A stretch of DNA of 64,000 bases from Pinus tabuliformis (Eukaryota; Streptophyta; Pinopsida; Pinales; Pinaceae). A program made the position numbers and the translations under genes. The stretch is taken from NCBI GenBank assembly GCA_031772625.1, contig CM062808.1, positions 474,793,655 through 474,857,654 on the forward strand, written 5' to 3'. The notes under the pieces were generated by a model. That model was not told the DNA's origin. It worked only from the letters and a program-made list of their open reading frames with translations, and ran no database searches. Positions 31,089-42,243 of the stretch are shown in pieces. The stretch's first letter is position 1. The number at the start of each line of letters is the position of its first letter.

Positions 31089-33713
31089 TGTTGGAAATAA
31101 TACTGAGAGGGGAGGGGGTGAATCAATATTAGTCAAGTCAACAATCTTTTTCTTTTTCATACTCAAATTCATATAGGCTACTTCAATGAAGGTAACATGC
31201 GTGCACATGCAACTGTTTTTAAGGAAACAAGCGTATATCCAACAAACTAGTGATTCAGTTAATTCATCATATGTTGATCTTTAATTTGTGCATTAGTACT
31301 TTGTTAAGCATTAAATAGTAACCATATGCAGTTAATAACAGAGTGAACCATCACACATAAGCAACACACATGAACACCAAGATTTAAGGTGGAAACCCAA
31401 TGTGGGTGAAAACCACCTGCTGCTGTCGTCTCTATCTTCTTTTAATAATAAGAAAATCTGTTTACAACATTGTACTGGTGCAGACTCATACTAGTATGCA
31501 GGCTTCTACCTGCAGAAGGCTACAACCTTCTCTCGTTCTCCAGCTTCTACTGGAAGGGAACTACAACTCCCTAGCTCTTGTACTAGCCGATATGTTTACT
31601 AGCACGTAGGCGCCGACCTAAAGAAGGCTACAACCTTCTCTCTTCCTCCAGGGACCATGTTTCATAAATTTTCATACTGGATACTCCTGGAACACAACAC
31701 CATAATATGAAGGTCACGTTTCATCCAATTTTCATACTGGACCCATCAACAACATTGAAGCTCAAAATCAATCACCACTGCAATACAACCATCAACTATA
31801 TCTGCATCAACTAATCACTGAAACTCAATCATTACTTTCTAAATCAACCAAACTCAATCAATCACTGACAACCTCTGAACCTTTGACACAACTGAATCAA
31901 CCATTCATTCATACTTTAATCAACTTCAACAAATCAACTGGAACAGAGAGATCATTGTAACCAGTACACAGATCTGCACCCAGAACACTGCATCATCATT
32001 CAGAACCAACTGTAACCTCAAAAAAATGCATCAGAGTGTATATGCAACTTGGAAGAGCTGAACCAACGTGTATACGCAACTTCATCAAATCGAACCAGCG
32101 TATAGATCTACAAATACTTACTTATAACTTCGCTGCACTTCCTGACTTTAGACATACCCAGATCATCACATATAAAGGATAATACATATGTTAGCAACTA
32201 GATTTAGCCCATTAGATCACATAATGATAAGTCATTATGATCCTGATCCATCATCCATCATCACTGAAGCAAATCACAATCAATCTGAACACTGTTACTA
32301 GAATGCAGTCACCAGAACATAAAGCAAAACCTAGAACTCTGCATCAACAACAAGAATCAATTGTAACTTCAAACATCATAGTTCACAAGGTATACGCTAC
32401 TTCGATGTGTTGAACTTGCGTGTATACGCGCTTTTACCAAAGTCAACCAGCGTATACATCTATAAATATTCATTCATAATTTTGCAGCTATTCCAGACTT
32501 CAGTTATACCCAGATCATAATATTTACAGAACAACACATGCGTCAGTATACAGATCTAGAATAAACATGATCAATCCATATAAAGATAATTCATTCCAAG
32601 CCTTAAGATCCTGATCCATCATTAGATATTGTCCTCCATCAACCGCTGAGGTTCCTCCTTGGCTAAGATCAAGCAGAGCATCATAAACCCATAACCTGCA
32701 TACTAGATCTCGCACTTTATCAAATATTCAATGCTTGTCTGCCCTAGCCTAATGATCTTCTCATCCTTATATAGTTTTAGGCCTTTCTCAATACCATGGA
32801 CCAAAACCACTTAGTACCAATACCTTGGATCAAATACCTAGGGTCAATACCTCAGACCAAATACCATGGACCAAATACTTCGGACTAGAAACTTAGTTTT
32901 CCAAGGTATATGTGCTTTTCCTTCTGTGAAAGCGCATGTGTACGTTATACGCTCCTTTTGTTCTATTAACCTACGTGTATATGCAGCTTGGTCAAGATAA
33001 TTCATTCCAAGCCTTAAGATCCTGATCCATCATTAGATCTTGTCCTCCATCAACCGCTGAGGTTCCTCCTTGGCTAAGATCAAGCAGAGCATCATAAACC
33101 CATAACCTGCATACTGGATCTCACACTTTATCAAATATTCAATGCTTGTCTGCCCTGGCCTAATGATCTTCTCATCCTTATATAGTTTTAGGCCTTTCTC
33201 AATACCATGGACCAAAACCACTTAGTACCAATACCTTGGATCAAATACCTAGGGTCAATACCTCGGACCAAATACCATGGACCAATACCATGGATCAAAA
33301 TACCATGGACCAAATACTTCGGACTAGAAACTTAGTTTTCCAAGGTATATGTGCTTTTCCTTCTGTGAAAGCGCATGTGTACGTTATACGCTCCTTTTGT
33401 TCTATTAACCTACGTGTATATGCAGCTTGGTCAAGGTGAACCTGTGTATACCTCTCTTTCTTCATTCTTTGTAGTCTGAACTGTAATTCTTTGTTGTTGT
33501 CATGTTGTACTGTGATCTTTCATCTGAGTAAGTTTCCTTCTGAACTGATTCCTTGAAACTGTCCTGCATTTCATCACATCTATAAACACTATTGTTATGC
33601 ATTCTGTCACATCTGATCTCTTTTGTAGATTCATCTAGTTACCATATACAAGTGAGTTGTTCTGCTACAAGTGGGTTTCCATCAAGTACAACACATGCCT
33701 CATAATGCCAATA
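31089..33713 (-). repeat. R4 5' LTR (2625 bp, with internal duplication)
   Basis: Right-hand copy, about 450 bases longer than the other LTR because of a 411-bp tandem duplication. Elsewhere the two copies are very similar with scattered transitions. Confidence 0.9.
32584..33405 (+). repeat. 411-bp tandem duplication inside the R4 5' LTR
   Basis: AGATAATTCATTCCAAGCC at 32584 and 32995 begins two nearly identical copies, each containing the CAATACCATGG motif cluster and ACGTTATACGCTCC. The 3' LTR has one copy, so the duplication came after, or during, insertion. Confidence 0.92.
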
Positions 33714-35343
33714 GTCTGGACTGAAAAAGTCGACTGTTGGAAGCTCTCCTTTCAGTGTTTTCTTTTCCATGAGATGTGGCATGTGTAGTCGGAATGCAAT
33801 AGGTTTAGCCTAATATCATTTAACCCTTCCAAAGTTAAAGGTTCAAGGGTGGCTATGATCCTCCCATTGGTGTTTTGTGCTCTATGGCCCCAATAGGGTT
33901 ATCCCCCATCCTATCCTCTTATGTCCCTCAGCTTGAGATCTCAGAGGCTTATTTTTCCTCTACTTAGCCTCTAGCTTCCCCCCTTCTCCTTATCTCCCTT
34001 GCATGATTCCGTTGAAAAGAAGAGCTATGCTCTTTGTCCCCGCATAAAATTGAACAAAGTTCTTCCATTGAGTGGAGGATTGGCAATGGATTCACTCCCT
34101 ACTAATTCGGTAGGGCATAAATCCAACCTCCATAAAGCATAAGAAAAAGTGATGCTAGAGATTAAGCATGGAAAACAAGCCTATATTTCTTAGGCCCTTA
34201 CAGCTAGCAATGCTCTCTCCAGCAGTTTCCATGATCTTTCTCTCTTTCAATGTAAGAGGGTTGGGGGTGCTTGCAAAAAGCTAGCTTTGAAAAGGCTAAT
34301 TATGAATCGAAAACATAATCTAATCTCCATTCAAGAGACGGTGGTTCTGGAGATAAGACCAGGTAGGTGCTCAAGTCTTGCATTAAGAATTAATCCTTTT
34401 TCCATGTATATGTGGATGGTCTTTCAGGATGATTGATTATAAGGCAAAGCCCTTCCTACAAGTTTATTTCACCTTCTACGTATCCTTCTGCAATTTTGTT
34501 GAAATTGGAAGTTAAAGATTGTGACTTTCCTTTTTCTATGTTAAATGTTTATTGGCCTTATGTTGATTGTATTACTTTTTGGGAAGATCTGGCTTCCATA
34601 GGTGCAATGGTAGATCCTTTTATCATCATAGGAGGTGATCTCAACTTTACTTTATCCTTACAAGAAGTTTGGGGTCCCACCCCTCGTTGAATCCACAAAG
34701 TTCAATCTTCTCAGGTTCTATGATCAAGCATAGTCTAATTGACATTTATTAAATCGGTTAAATTATTTCCTTCTTGGAGGAATGGGTATTCTAACGACCA
34801 TGAAGTTTCTAAGTATTTAAATCGATTTCTTATCTTAGAAGGTCTTTTGAACTTAGGGTACATTATAAAGTACTTTGTGGATGTGGGCGGTCTCTCTAAC
34901 CTTAGGCCTATTTTACTAAATTTCTCTCTTCTTGGAGCTTCAAAATCCATTCCTTTCATATTTAATCCCTCATGGTTGGAAGAAGAGGTTTATTAGGCTC
35001 TGCTATGCAATTCTTGGAGACCCCTGGTAGAATCAACCTCCTCCTCTTTTATGAGTCTATATTCCAACAATTTATTAGCTGTCAAGTAAGCCGTACAAGT
35101 TTGGGCAAAGAATTTATATGACAAGGCTTTAACTAGTGTATTTGAAGTGGAAAAGAAAATCAAATAATTTTATAGGGAACATGAATTTGGATAACATTAT
35201 CATTCACTTCCGCACATTCATGTACTTCGTCGGAATCTTCAACAACTTTTCTTCAAAAAGCCACAACTTCTTCATTTGGAAGTCGTTCTAGAGCCGTTTT
35301 TTTGAATCGGCCTAATTTTTTGAGATTTTTTCATTGGAACACT
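33714..35343 (+). pseudogene. LINE (L1-like), right part: ORF1 end and ORF2 endonuclease
   Basis: Just after R4 the ORF1 reading resumes (KVDCWKLSFQC, then a knuckle with one Cys replaced and an in-frame stop). From about 34230 the ORF2 endonuclease follows in broken frames: RGLG, ALKRLIMNRKHNLISIQET, then FIIIGGDLNFTLS and LQEVWGP, SWRNGYSNDHEVSKYLNRFL, and FIFNPSWLEEE. These match the APE-type endonuclease of plant L1 elements. The match fades after the VWAKNLYDKALTSVFEVEKK region; SRSRAVFLN and FFHW near 35290-35340 are the last LINE-like residues before copia gag begins. The RT domain is absent. Many stops and frameshifts make it a clear pseudogene. Confidence 0.75.
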
Positions 35344-35378
35344 TAGTTTCAGCGTCTACAGCTTCAATTTCTGTTAAA

Positions 35379-36226
35379 ATGGAAATTCCATGCCAAGTTG
35401 TTCTTGAAAACACCAACTACTTCCAATGGGTGTCCTACATGGAGGATTTACTTGGAAGTAAAGGTATTTATAGAATATCCTCAGGACAAGAATCAAAACC
35501 TAAAGATGAAGATAAGGCAGTCAAATGGGAAAATAAGCAAGATCAAGCACGTGTGTTGACATGGATGTCTATTTCTCTAGACCTTAGATTCCATATCGTA
35601 GAACTTGATACCTTGATGAAGCAATGAAACAACTCAATAAAGTTTTTGGAATTAAAAATGAAATTAGAGCCCATCAACATGAAAATGAGTTGCTTACATT
35701 GGACCCCAATAATCTTTCTTTCATTGAAGATTTTTTGTCCAATTTCAAGACCCTTAGACTTCTCTTGGAAGGTGTTAAGGTTAAGAAAGAAGATGGTAGC
35801 CTTATCTATTCTATTCTTACTAAGTTACGATCAACCTACTCTATGTTTGTTTTCACCTTCCATTCTACTAGAGAAGCATTTATTTCTCAAGGACAAGCCT
35901 ACAAGTCCCCTTCTTTTGATGCCTTTTGTGATTATTTAATAAGAGAACAAGAAAAACTCTTACATCTTGGTTTTCTTAATACTGGAAACTCTTCTAAGAA
36001 AGCCTTAGCAGCCCAACAACAACCAAATTCAAAGAATATTAAGAAGAAGTATCCTAAAAAGAATGGTCCTATACCAAACAAGGGTCCTAAGCACTTTCAA
36101 TCTCAACAAAATGAAAAATCAATTCAGCAAAATGATAAGGAAAATAAAAACAAAGGGAATAAGACTGGTAGACATTGCAACTTTTGTAATTGAGATGGCC
36201 ACTTAGAATCCAAATGCTTTAAGAAG
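35379..36226 (+). pseudogene. R5 gag
   Basis: The first ATG (35379) gives MEIPCQVVLENTNYFQW, the usual copia gag start. The frame shifts by one near 35625, then runs through a gag helical region (RAHQHENELLTLD, EDFLSNFKTLRLLLEGV) and a basic tail. The zinc knuckle reads CNFCN, stop, DGHLESKC, so a TGA at 36191-36193 breaks the knuckle itself. Gag forms the virus-like particle in copia elements (family knowledge). Confidence 0.85.
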
Positions 36227-37396
36227 ATGGAAGCCTTGGAAGCAACAATGAAGAAGCATAACATCCATTTGGAGCACTCTTCAATTTCAACTTCATCTTC
36301 AAGAATAACACTTTTTGCATGTGGTTTTCAAGTATCTCGGTCTGGTTATGCACTAGATGTATCTTCTTCTTCTCATTCTCATGAGTGGCTCATTGATTCT
36401 GGAGCTTCTTATCACATGGCCAAAAACAAAGCCATATTTTCTTCTTTAAATGATTGTAATACCAAAAATATATATGTTGGTGATGATAGATCTCTTAGTG
36501 TTGTAGGGACTGTTACTATTCATCTAAACAATGGTCAATTAAATGATGTATTATGTGTTCCAACCTTATCCTGCAACCTTCTATCTATATATCAGATAAC
36601 TCATTCAGGTGAAGGTAAAACTGTTGAATTTTCACCTCACAATGTTGTAATTAAGGACCTAAGAGATCCTAGACAAATTTTAGCTACTGGAATTTCTAAT
36701 GATTCTACAAGGTTGTATAAGTTTAACAACTTTGGGTCATCAACTCTTCCCTCGGTATTTGTTGCTCATAATGATGAAGTGAGCAAACTTTGGCATGAGC
36801 GATTTGGTCACTTAAACTATCGCTCCCTTCAAAATCTATGTAAATAAAATATGGTGACAGGTCTTCCTATGGTATCTTGTAGAGATGGTGTTTGTTCCAG
36901 ATGTGTACTTGGAAAACATCATCAGGATAGTTTTGAAAAACGTGCCTCTTGGCACGCCTCAACCCTTTTACCGCTTGTGCATAGTGATTTATGTGATCCA
37001 CTTCTAGTTGTTTCATTCTCTGGCTACAAGTATTTCTTAACTTTCATTGATGATTTATCCAGACGCACTTGGGTATACTTCTTAAAACTCAAGAGTGAAG
37101 TATTTAACATGTTCTTGGCCTTTAAGGCCTTTGTTGAGAAACAATTTGGACATCAAATTCTTAAGCTAAGATCTGATAATGGCGGAGAATATGTTAACAA
37201 AAAATTCATCAAATTTTGCACTGGGCATGGAATTCAAATGCAACATATTGTTCCATATACTCCACAACAAAATGGTGTAGCTGAAAGGAAGAATCACACC
37301 TTAAAGGAAATGGCTAATTGTATGCTTCAATATAAAGGACTTAGTCTTAATTTTTGGGTAGAAGCAATTAACTGTGCAAATTACATAGTAAATTGA
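36227..37396 (+). pseudogene. R5 protease and integrase
   Basis: The protease active site is EWLIDSGASYHM (about 36385-36420). A GAG-pre-integrase block follows (KLWHERFGHLNYRSL), then a TAA at 36846-36848, then the zinc-binding CSRCVLGKHH. The integrase catalytic triad is visible as HSDLC, LRSDNGGEY and NGVAERKNHT. The frame is cut by TGA after NCANYIVN (37394-37396). Degenerate integrase C-terminal sequence continues to about 37640 (FHVFGSEAWAHIPDEK). The reaction is cDNA insertion into the host genome (family knowledge). Confidence 0.88.
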
Positions 37397-37639
37397 ACTC
37401 CTACTAAGGTTTTAAAGAATATCACTCCAGAAGAAGCATGGAGCTCAACTAAACCAGACGTAAGTCACTTTCATGTTTTTGGAAGTGAAGCATGGGCCCA
37501 TATTCCAGATGAGAAACATAAAGCCTTAGAACCTAAGATTGAAAAATATATTTTTTTGGATATTTTGAAGATGTCAAAAGATATAGACTTCTTCCACCTA
37601 AATCCAAAAATGTTATCATTATAAGAGATGTAAAGTTTG

Positions 37640-37893
37640 CTGAAAATATATCGGCCTACGAGCCTAGTTCGACAGATGTGCCGCCTCTCTCTATCCCTTC
37701 TACTTCTAAAAATATTTCTTCTTCAGATGATGGTAGCGAGGACAACAATGCTCCCCCACCTTCTCAGGATCCTACTTCAGCTCCTTAGCTTCCAAAATGG
37801 GTCCGTGCTACTCGGGATGCAACAGGTGCTCTTGCAGGTGATCCTACAGATCGATGGCGTACACGTTCTTAGTTCGATAGGGCGTCTTCTTTA
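37640..37893 (+). pseudogene. R5 integrase to RT linker, degenerate
   Basis: Low-conservation sequence with Ser/Pro-rich coding (PPPSQDPTSAP) and stops near 37786 and 37870. It matches the variable linker that precedes RT in copia polyproteins. Confidence 0.6.
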
Positions 37894-38655
37894 TTGGCTC
37901 AAGCTTCAACGAATTATGATCCTGACACCTTTGCAGAAGCTTCAGGCCATCCAGATTGGGACGTAGCTATGAATGAAGAGTATCATTTATTATTGGAAAA
38001 TGATACATGGGATCTTATTCCTCTTCCAAAGGGACGAAAACTTGTTAGATGCAAATGGGTTTACAAAACCAAGTTTGGACCAGATGGAAAAGTTGTTAAA
38101 CATAAATCTCATCTTGTTGCTAGGGTTTTTTCACAAGTTGAAGGCATTGACTATACTGAAACCTTCTCCCCTGTTGCCAAAATGAACTCTATTTGCCTTG
38201 TTCTTTCCCTTGCTACCTCTTTCAAATGGGAAGTCCATTAGATGGATGTTAAATCTGCCTTCTTGCATGGGGACTTGCATGAAGAAATATATATGGAACA
38301 ACCTCCTGGCTTTATAAAAACAGACTCCAGCCTTGTATACCAGCTTAAGAAATCCCTTTATGGTCTCAAGCAAGCCCCTCGGGCTTGGTATGCCAAAATG
38401 GATAGCTTTCTTTTAGATATTGACTTTTCTAGGTGTCATTCTGACAATACTGTCTACACCAAGAAAGTGGGTAAGTCTCTTATCATTCTTGTTCTTTATG
38501 TTGATGATCTTATTTTTACTAGTAGTGATCCCAACCTTATAAACCATGTGAAGTCTAGCCTTAAAAGGCAGTTTGAAATGACAGACTTAGGACACTTGCA
38601 TTATTTTCTTGGTCTTCAAGTCTTGCAATCCAAGGAAGGTATTTCCCTTTCCTAG
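37894..38655 (+). pseudogene. R5 reverse transcriptase
   Basis: The block NDTWDLIPLPKGRKLVRCKW with VYKTK opens the RT. FSPVAKM, then MDVKSAFLHGDLHEEIYM and QPPGF, SLYGLKQAPRAWY and LYVDDLIFT (the YVDD catalytic pair) are all present. Stops: TAG at 38239-38241 just before MDVKSAFLHG, and TAG at 38653-38655 in the thumb. The catalytic Asp residues are intact despite these breaks, so decay is recent relative to the other domains. Confidence 0.92.
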
Positions 38656-39456
38656 TCCAAGTATGCCTGTGATCTTCTACGCCACTTTCACATGGAAGAC
38701 TATAAGCTAGCCCCTTCTTCCTTTCAGTTTGGAGCCAAAATTTCAGTCACTTGTACTTCCCCTGAAGTTGATGCTACCTTATACCATCAACTTGTAGGAA
38801 AACTTTTGTATTTGACCCATACCCGTCCTGACCTTTCCATTGATGTTGGCCTTATTGCTCGGTTTATTCAAAACCCACATGAAAGTCATTGGAAAGCAGC
38901 TAAAAGAATACTTCATTATGTTCGAGGTATAGTTTAGTTTGGGATTCATTACAGTGCAGAAGCATTTCCTCTATTGGTTGGTTTCACTGATTCCAATTGG
39001 GCTGGTGACCTTGATGATTGGAAGTCTACTGCAGGTTATGTCTTCACTCTTGGTTCTGGACCTATTACATGGGCTTGCAAGAAACAAAGTGCCATTTCTC
39101 TTTCTTCAGCAGAAGCAGAGTATCATGGCACTGTAGAAGCTAGTAAGGAAGCCCTGTGGCTTCGTCAGATCCTATCAGAGTTTGGCTTTCAGCAGCAACA
39201 TCCAACTACACTTTGGTGTGATAATCAAAGTGCCATTCAACTATGCAAAGATCCAGTCCAACATCAATGCAACAAACACATTGAACTACACATGCACTTA
39301 ATCAAAAAGCTCATTCATGACCATGTTCTTGAAGTGCAATATTGTTCAACCGATGATCAAGTTGCAAACATCTTTACAAAGGCTCTCACAGAGGCAAATT
39401 TTACTAAACTTCGATTTATGGTTGGAGTTCAGGAAGTTGTCACTAAGGGGGGGTAG
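38656..39456 (+). pseudogene. R5 RT thumb and RNase H
   Basis: YHQLVGKLLYLTHTRPDLS and HWKAAKRILHYVRG are the copia connection region. A TAG lies at 38936-38938. RNase H follows with GFTDSNWAGD, AISLSSAEAEYHG, LWCDNQSAIQL and HIELHMHLIKK. The final Gly codons and stop come just before the G-rich tract. Confidence 0.9.
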
Positions 39457-39537
39457 GCTCTAATGCCTCCTTCCTTCTCCTATTGTGTCATATTTGTACA
39501 TCTTTCAATCCTATCCCAAGTTATTCTTAAGGGGGGA

Positions 39538-39988
39538 TGTGAGGATATTCCGACACATAGGAAATAGTTAAGTATAACTTGGTTTATTGTAGAGTTAGGT
39601 AAAGTGTGTTTCTTTACTATGTACATTTGTAACTTACAATCCGATGGTCATGATATGTTTTAGACATGAAGTGATCTGATGGTTCATTCTCTCCTCGGTA
39701 TTACCGACACTTTATCCGTGGCTGAACACCCAATTAGTCCATGATCTCCATTTAAAGAGCATGGAGGGTCATTTGTAAGGTGACCGTTCATGAGAGAAGC
39801 TTATGTAAATTTTCTTTCTTTTACATTAATAAATTGCCTGAAGTGGCCACGTTGGCTCAAGCCGTGGACTGATTCCCTCTTTGATGATTTTAACCATGTC
39901 AAGAATACTGGTGTATTGATCTGTGATTTGTTTGTGAGCGATGTCATTTGGTGTTCTATCTGAGGAACTTACCCTGTAAATTCCTACA
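39538..39988 (+). repeat. R5 3' LTR (right end inferred)
   Basis: It starts TGTGAGGATATTCC after the tract AAGGGGGGA. It has a TATA-like CATTTAAAGAG near 39750 and a polyadenylation-like TTAATAAATTG near 39826. The end is set at TTCCTACA. There is no second LTR for comparison, so the right end is uncertain. Confidence 0.6.
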
Positions 39989-42243
39989 ATATTTTCATAT
40001 TGGCCACTCAAAGAGAAGCTGTACAATCTGAGGTTGGAGGAGAAATTCCATAAGTGTCTCCGACAGAGGAAGGTTTGAGTTCTAGGCCACCCCAATAGTA
40101 GCAGGCACAATCACAACTACAACCACACGTGCTAGCTCTACCAAGGAAACCCCCACTAGTGACCCAACTAAGGGGATGTGCACCCCTCTCAGCTAACACA
40201 TGAGAAATAGAGAAAGAAAGAGAGACCCACTATAGCCAAGACAAATGGGACCCACCCTACAACTAGAGACTTCTAGCACATTACATTTGGAAACGTCTAG
40301 AAGAAGTTTGTTACAAAACGACTAGTTGTTTGTATTCTTAGTGGTTACTGAATAGAACTAGCAGTTTAGGGTTCAGGAATTGGGTCTTGAGAGCCTATAT
40401 ATAGGCCTCATTTTGATTTAAAAAGGGATAGAAATTTTTTGATGTATTAAAAATTTGTCGGCATTTAGTTCATTACTTTTAAATTATTGTATCCCATTTT
40501 ATTACATAGAAGAAAATAAGAAAGAAAAACTTTATAGAAATATTTTTGATCTGTTTTTTGCATTTTTTATGTTAATTAGGATATTTATTTTGGTAGGGAT
40601 ATTGAGTAAGACAATAACAAAGACATCCAAATCATAGATTAATTATGGGACTATATAAAGTTCAAAACTCATAATTGAAGCTAGTCTATTGAATTGCAAT
40701 GTCTCCTCTCCCCACATGCACACAAAGATATTTATTGTCAAATGCATTTACAACCTATTATAATAGAGATAATGTAATGTGAGTAATGTTTATATAATGA
40801 TGTGGCTTAAAAAACTATTTATAAAAATAATAATAATAAATAATAATAAATGATATATTAATCACAAACAAGTGCAAAATGAAAATTAAAATAAAATATC
40901 TTTACAAATTTAATATGTGCTTGATATAAAAACACTACCATATATAGAGAGAAAATAAATACTATATTTATGTATAAATATTACTTCTATACATAAATAA
41001 TGATATATGTTAACCATTAGCTACAAGCAATAAGTAGGGGTTAACAATGTTACTAGAAAAGGGAAAAAAACCTCGAGAATGGGGTTCATGACGTTACTAG
41101 AAAAGGGGTAAAAACCTCAAGAATTCTTAAGGGGACCAAGTTGTACCTCTCAGCCAAATGTTGTATTAATTTGGTAGGGTTAACAATGTTACTGGAAAAG
41201 GGGAAAAAAACCTCGAGAATGGGGTTCACGACGTTACCAGAAAAGGGGTAAAAACCTCGAGAATTCTTAAGGGGACCAAGTTGTACCTCTCAGCCAAATG
41301 TTGTATTAATTTGGTAGTACAATGTCATTTAGAAGGTATAAAATTTTATTTGAAATAAGTGACAAAATTAACATTTCATGTTGTGAGTTGACCAATAAAA
41401 TAGGATATTGGTGATAATATTCAATATGTATAACCAAACTAAGCGGATGTAAATTAAAAAGTTTTCATTCTGGATTTAATCTATGAATTCATCACCGGTA
41501 TGCTTTTGCTTTTGGATTGGTGTATAGAATTCCAAATTTTCCCTTATTTTCTTTTCATAATATTAACGTATTAGTATTATACATTTTTAATTTTTTATTA
41601 TTCTTAGTTTTTTTTAATATTTATTAAAAATATATTAAATATTTTAAAATATTAAAATATTTTTAATTTTTTTCTTAAATGTTTATTAGTATTTATTAAA
41701 ACATAATTGTACTTGCCATTCGAATGTCATAAAATTGTTTAATTTTGAAAATTGAAATATATATTAGTTGATATAATGAAAAAATTAATTATGGGGAGAC
41801 ACTTATTATGCATGGTGATAAAGGAAAGATAAAGATTTCAATTATGAAAGGTCATCCAGCGACAACAACATTAATATTTCCCTTTTATAGGGTCTAGATT
41901 GATAGATGAAACTAAAGGATTGTAGTACAATATAAGTATAGAATTCCCATGTTTTAGCAAATTCAAATAGAAATTTAAATTTCCTAAAGCTAGAATGGTA
42001 ATAATAAGGAAATTTGGAAATGTCTAAAAACAAGCCTTGGATGTGGGCATAGGGTCTCGAGAAATTTTACAACCCTATACATTAACCAATCTTTCTTCTG
42101 TTGATTGTGATAAAGAACCTGTGCGCAATGATTTTTTTATCTTGTAGACTATAGTTATTTATGAACCAATAATATTTGGTTCAATAAATGGCTTAGAAAT
42201 ATTAGTTTTGGGTTTATTTCATGAAATATCTTGTTGACTTTCT
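39989..42243. other. AT-rich intergenic DNA with one TATA-bearing segment
   Basis: No gene is recognised. TATATATAGGC at 40396-40406 sits in a segment (about 40100-40450) that looks like a solo LTR or old promoter, but no partner copy is seen. A 140-bp tandem duplication lies at 41037-41316. From 40450 to 42240 the DNA is AT-rich. Confidence 0.35.
41037..41316 (+). repeat. 140-bp tandem duplication with an internal half repeat
   Basis: GGGTTAACAATGTTACT begins each copy. Within each, GTTACNNGAAAAGGGGTAAAAACCTCGAGAAT-type sequence occurs twice about 45-50 bases apart, so the repeat is of two orders. The copies differ at about five bases. Confidence 0.92.

Larger units (their letters stand above)
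25525..33713 (-). mobile_element. R4: SIRE-like Ty1/copia element, gag only, TSD GTCTG
   Basis: Long direct repeats (25525-27699 and 31089-33713) begin TGTTGGAAATAATACT and end ATAATGCCAACA or AATA. A perfect five-base duplication GTCTG flanks the element (25520-25524 and 33714-33718). On the minus strand the primer site follows the right-hand LTR, then a gag-like frame, a long non-coding stretch and a purine tract before the left-hand LTR. No protease, integrase or RT is recognisable, so the element is non-autonomous. LTRs of more than 2 kb with purine-rich tracts upstream of the 3' LTR are typical of the SIRE/Maximus lineage (recollection). It split the LINE ORF1. Confidence 0.88.
35344..39988 (+). 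mobile_element. R5: Ty1/copia element lacking its 5' LTR
   Basis: Gag, protease, integrase, RT and RNase H occur in the copia order on the plus strand. A purine tract (TTAAGGGGGGA) and an LTR starting TGTGAGGATATTCC at 39538 follow. No 5' LTR or primer site is present; LINE residues run almost to the gag start. The LTR end at ATTCCTACA (39988) is inferred from its near-inverted match to TGTGAGGA. Several stops and at least one frameshift make the element dead. Confidence 0.85.

Noticed and set aside
39826-40199. Minus-strand frames near 40 kb (94 and 63 codons)
   Set aside because: Lie across the inferred R5 LTR end and following DNA; no motif and no conserved neighbour.
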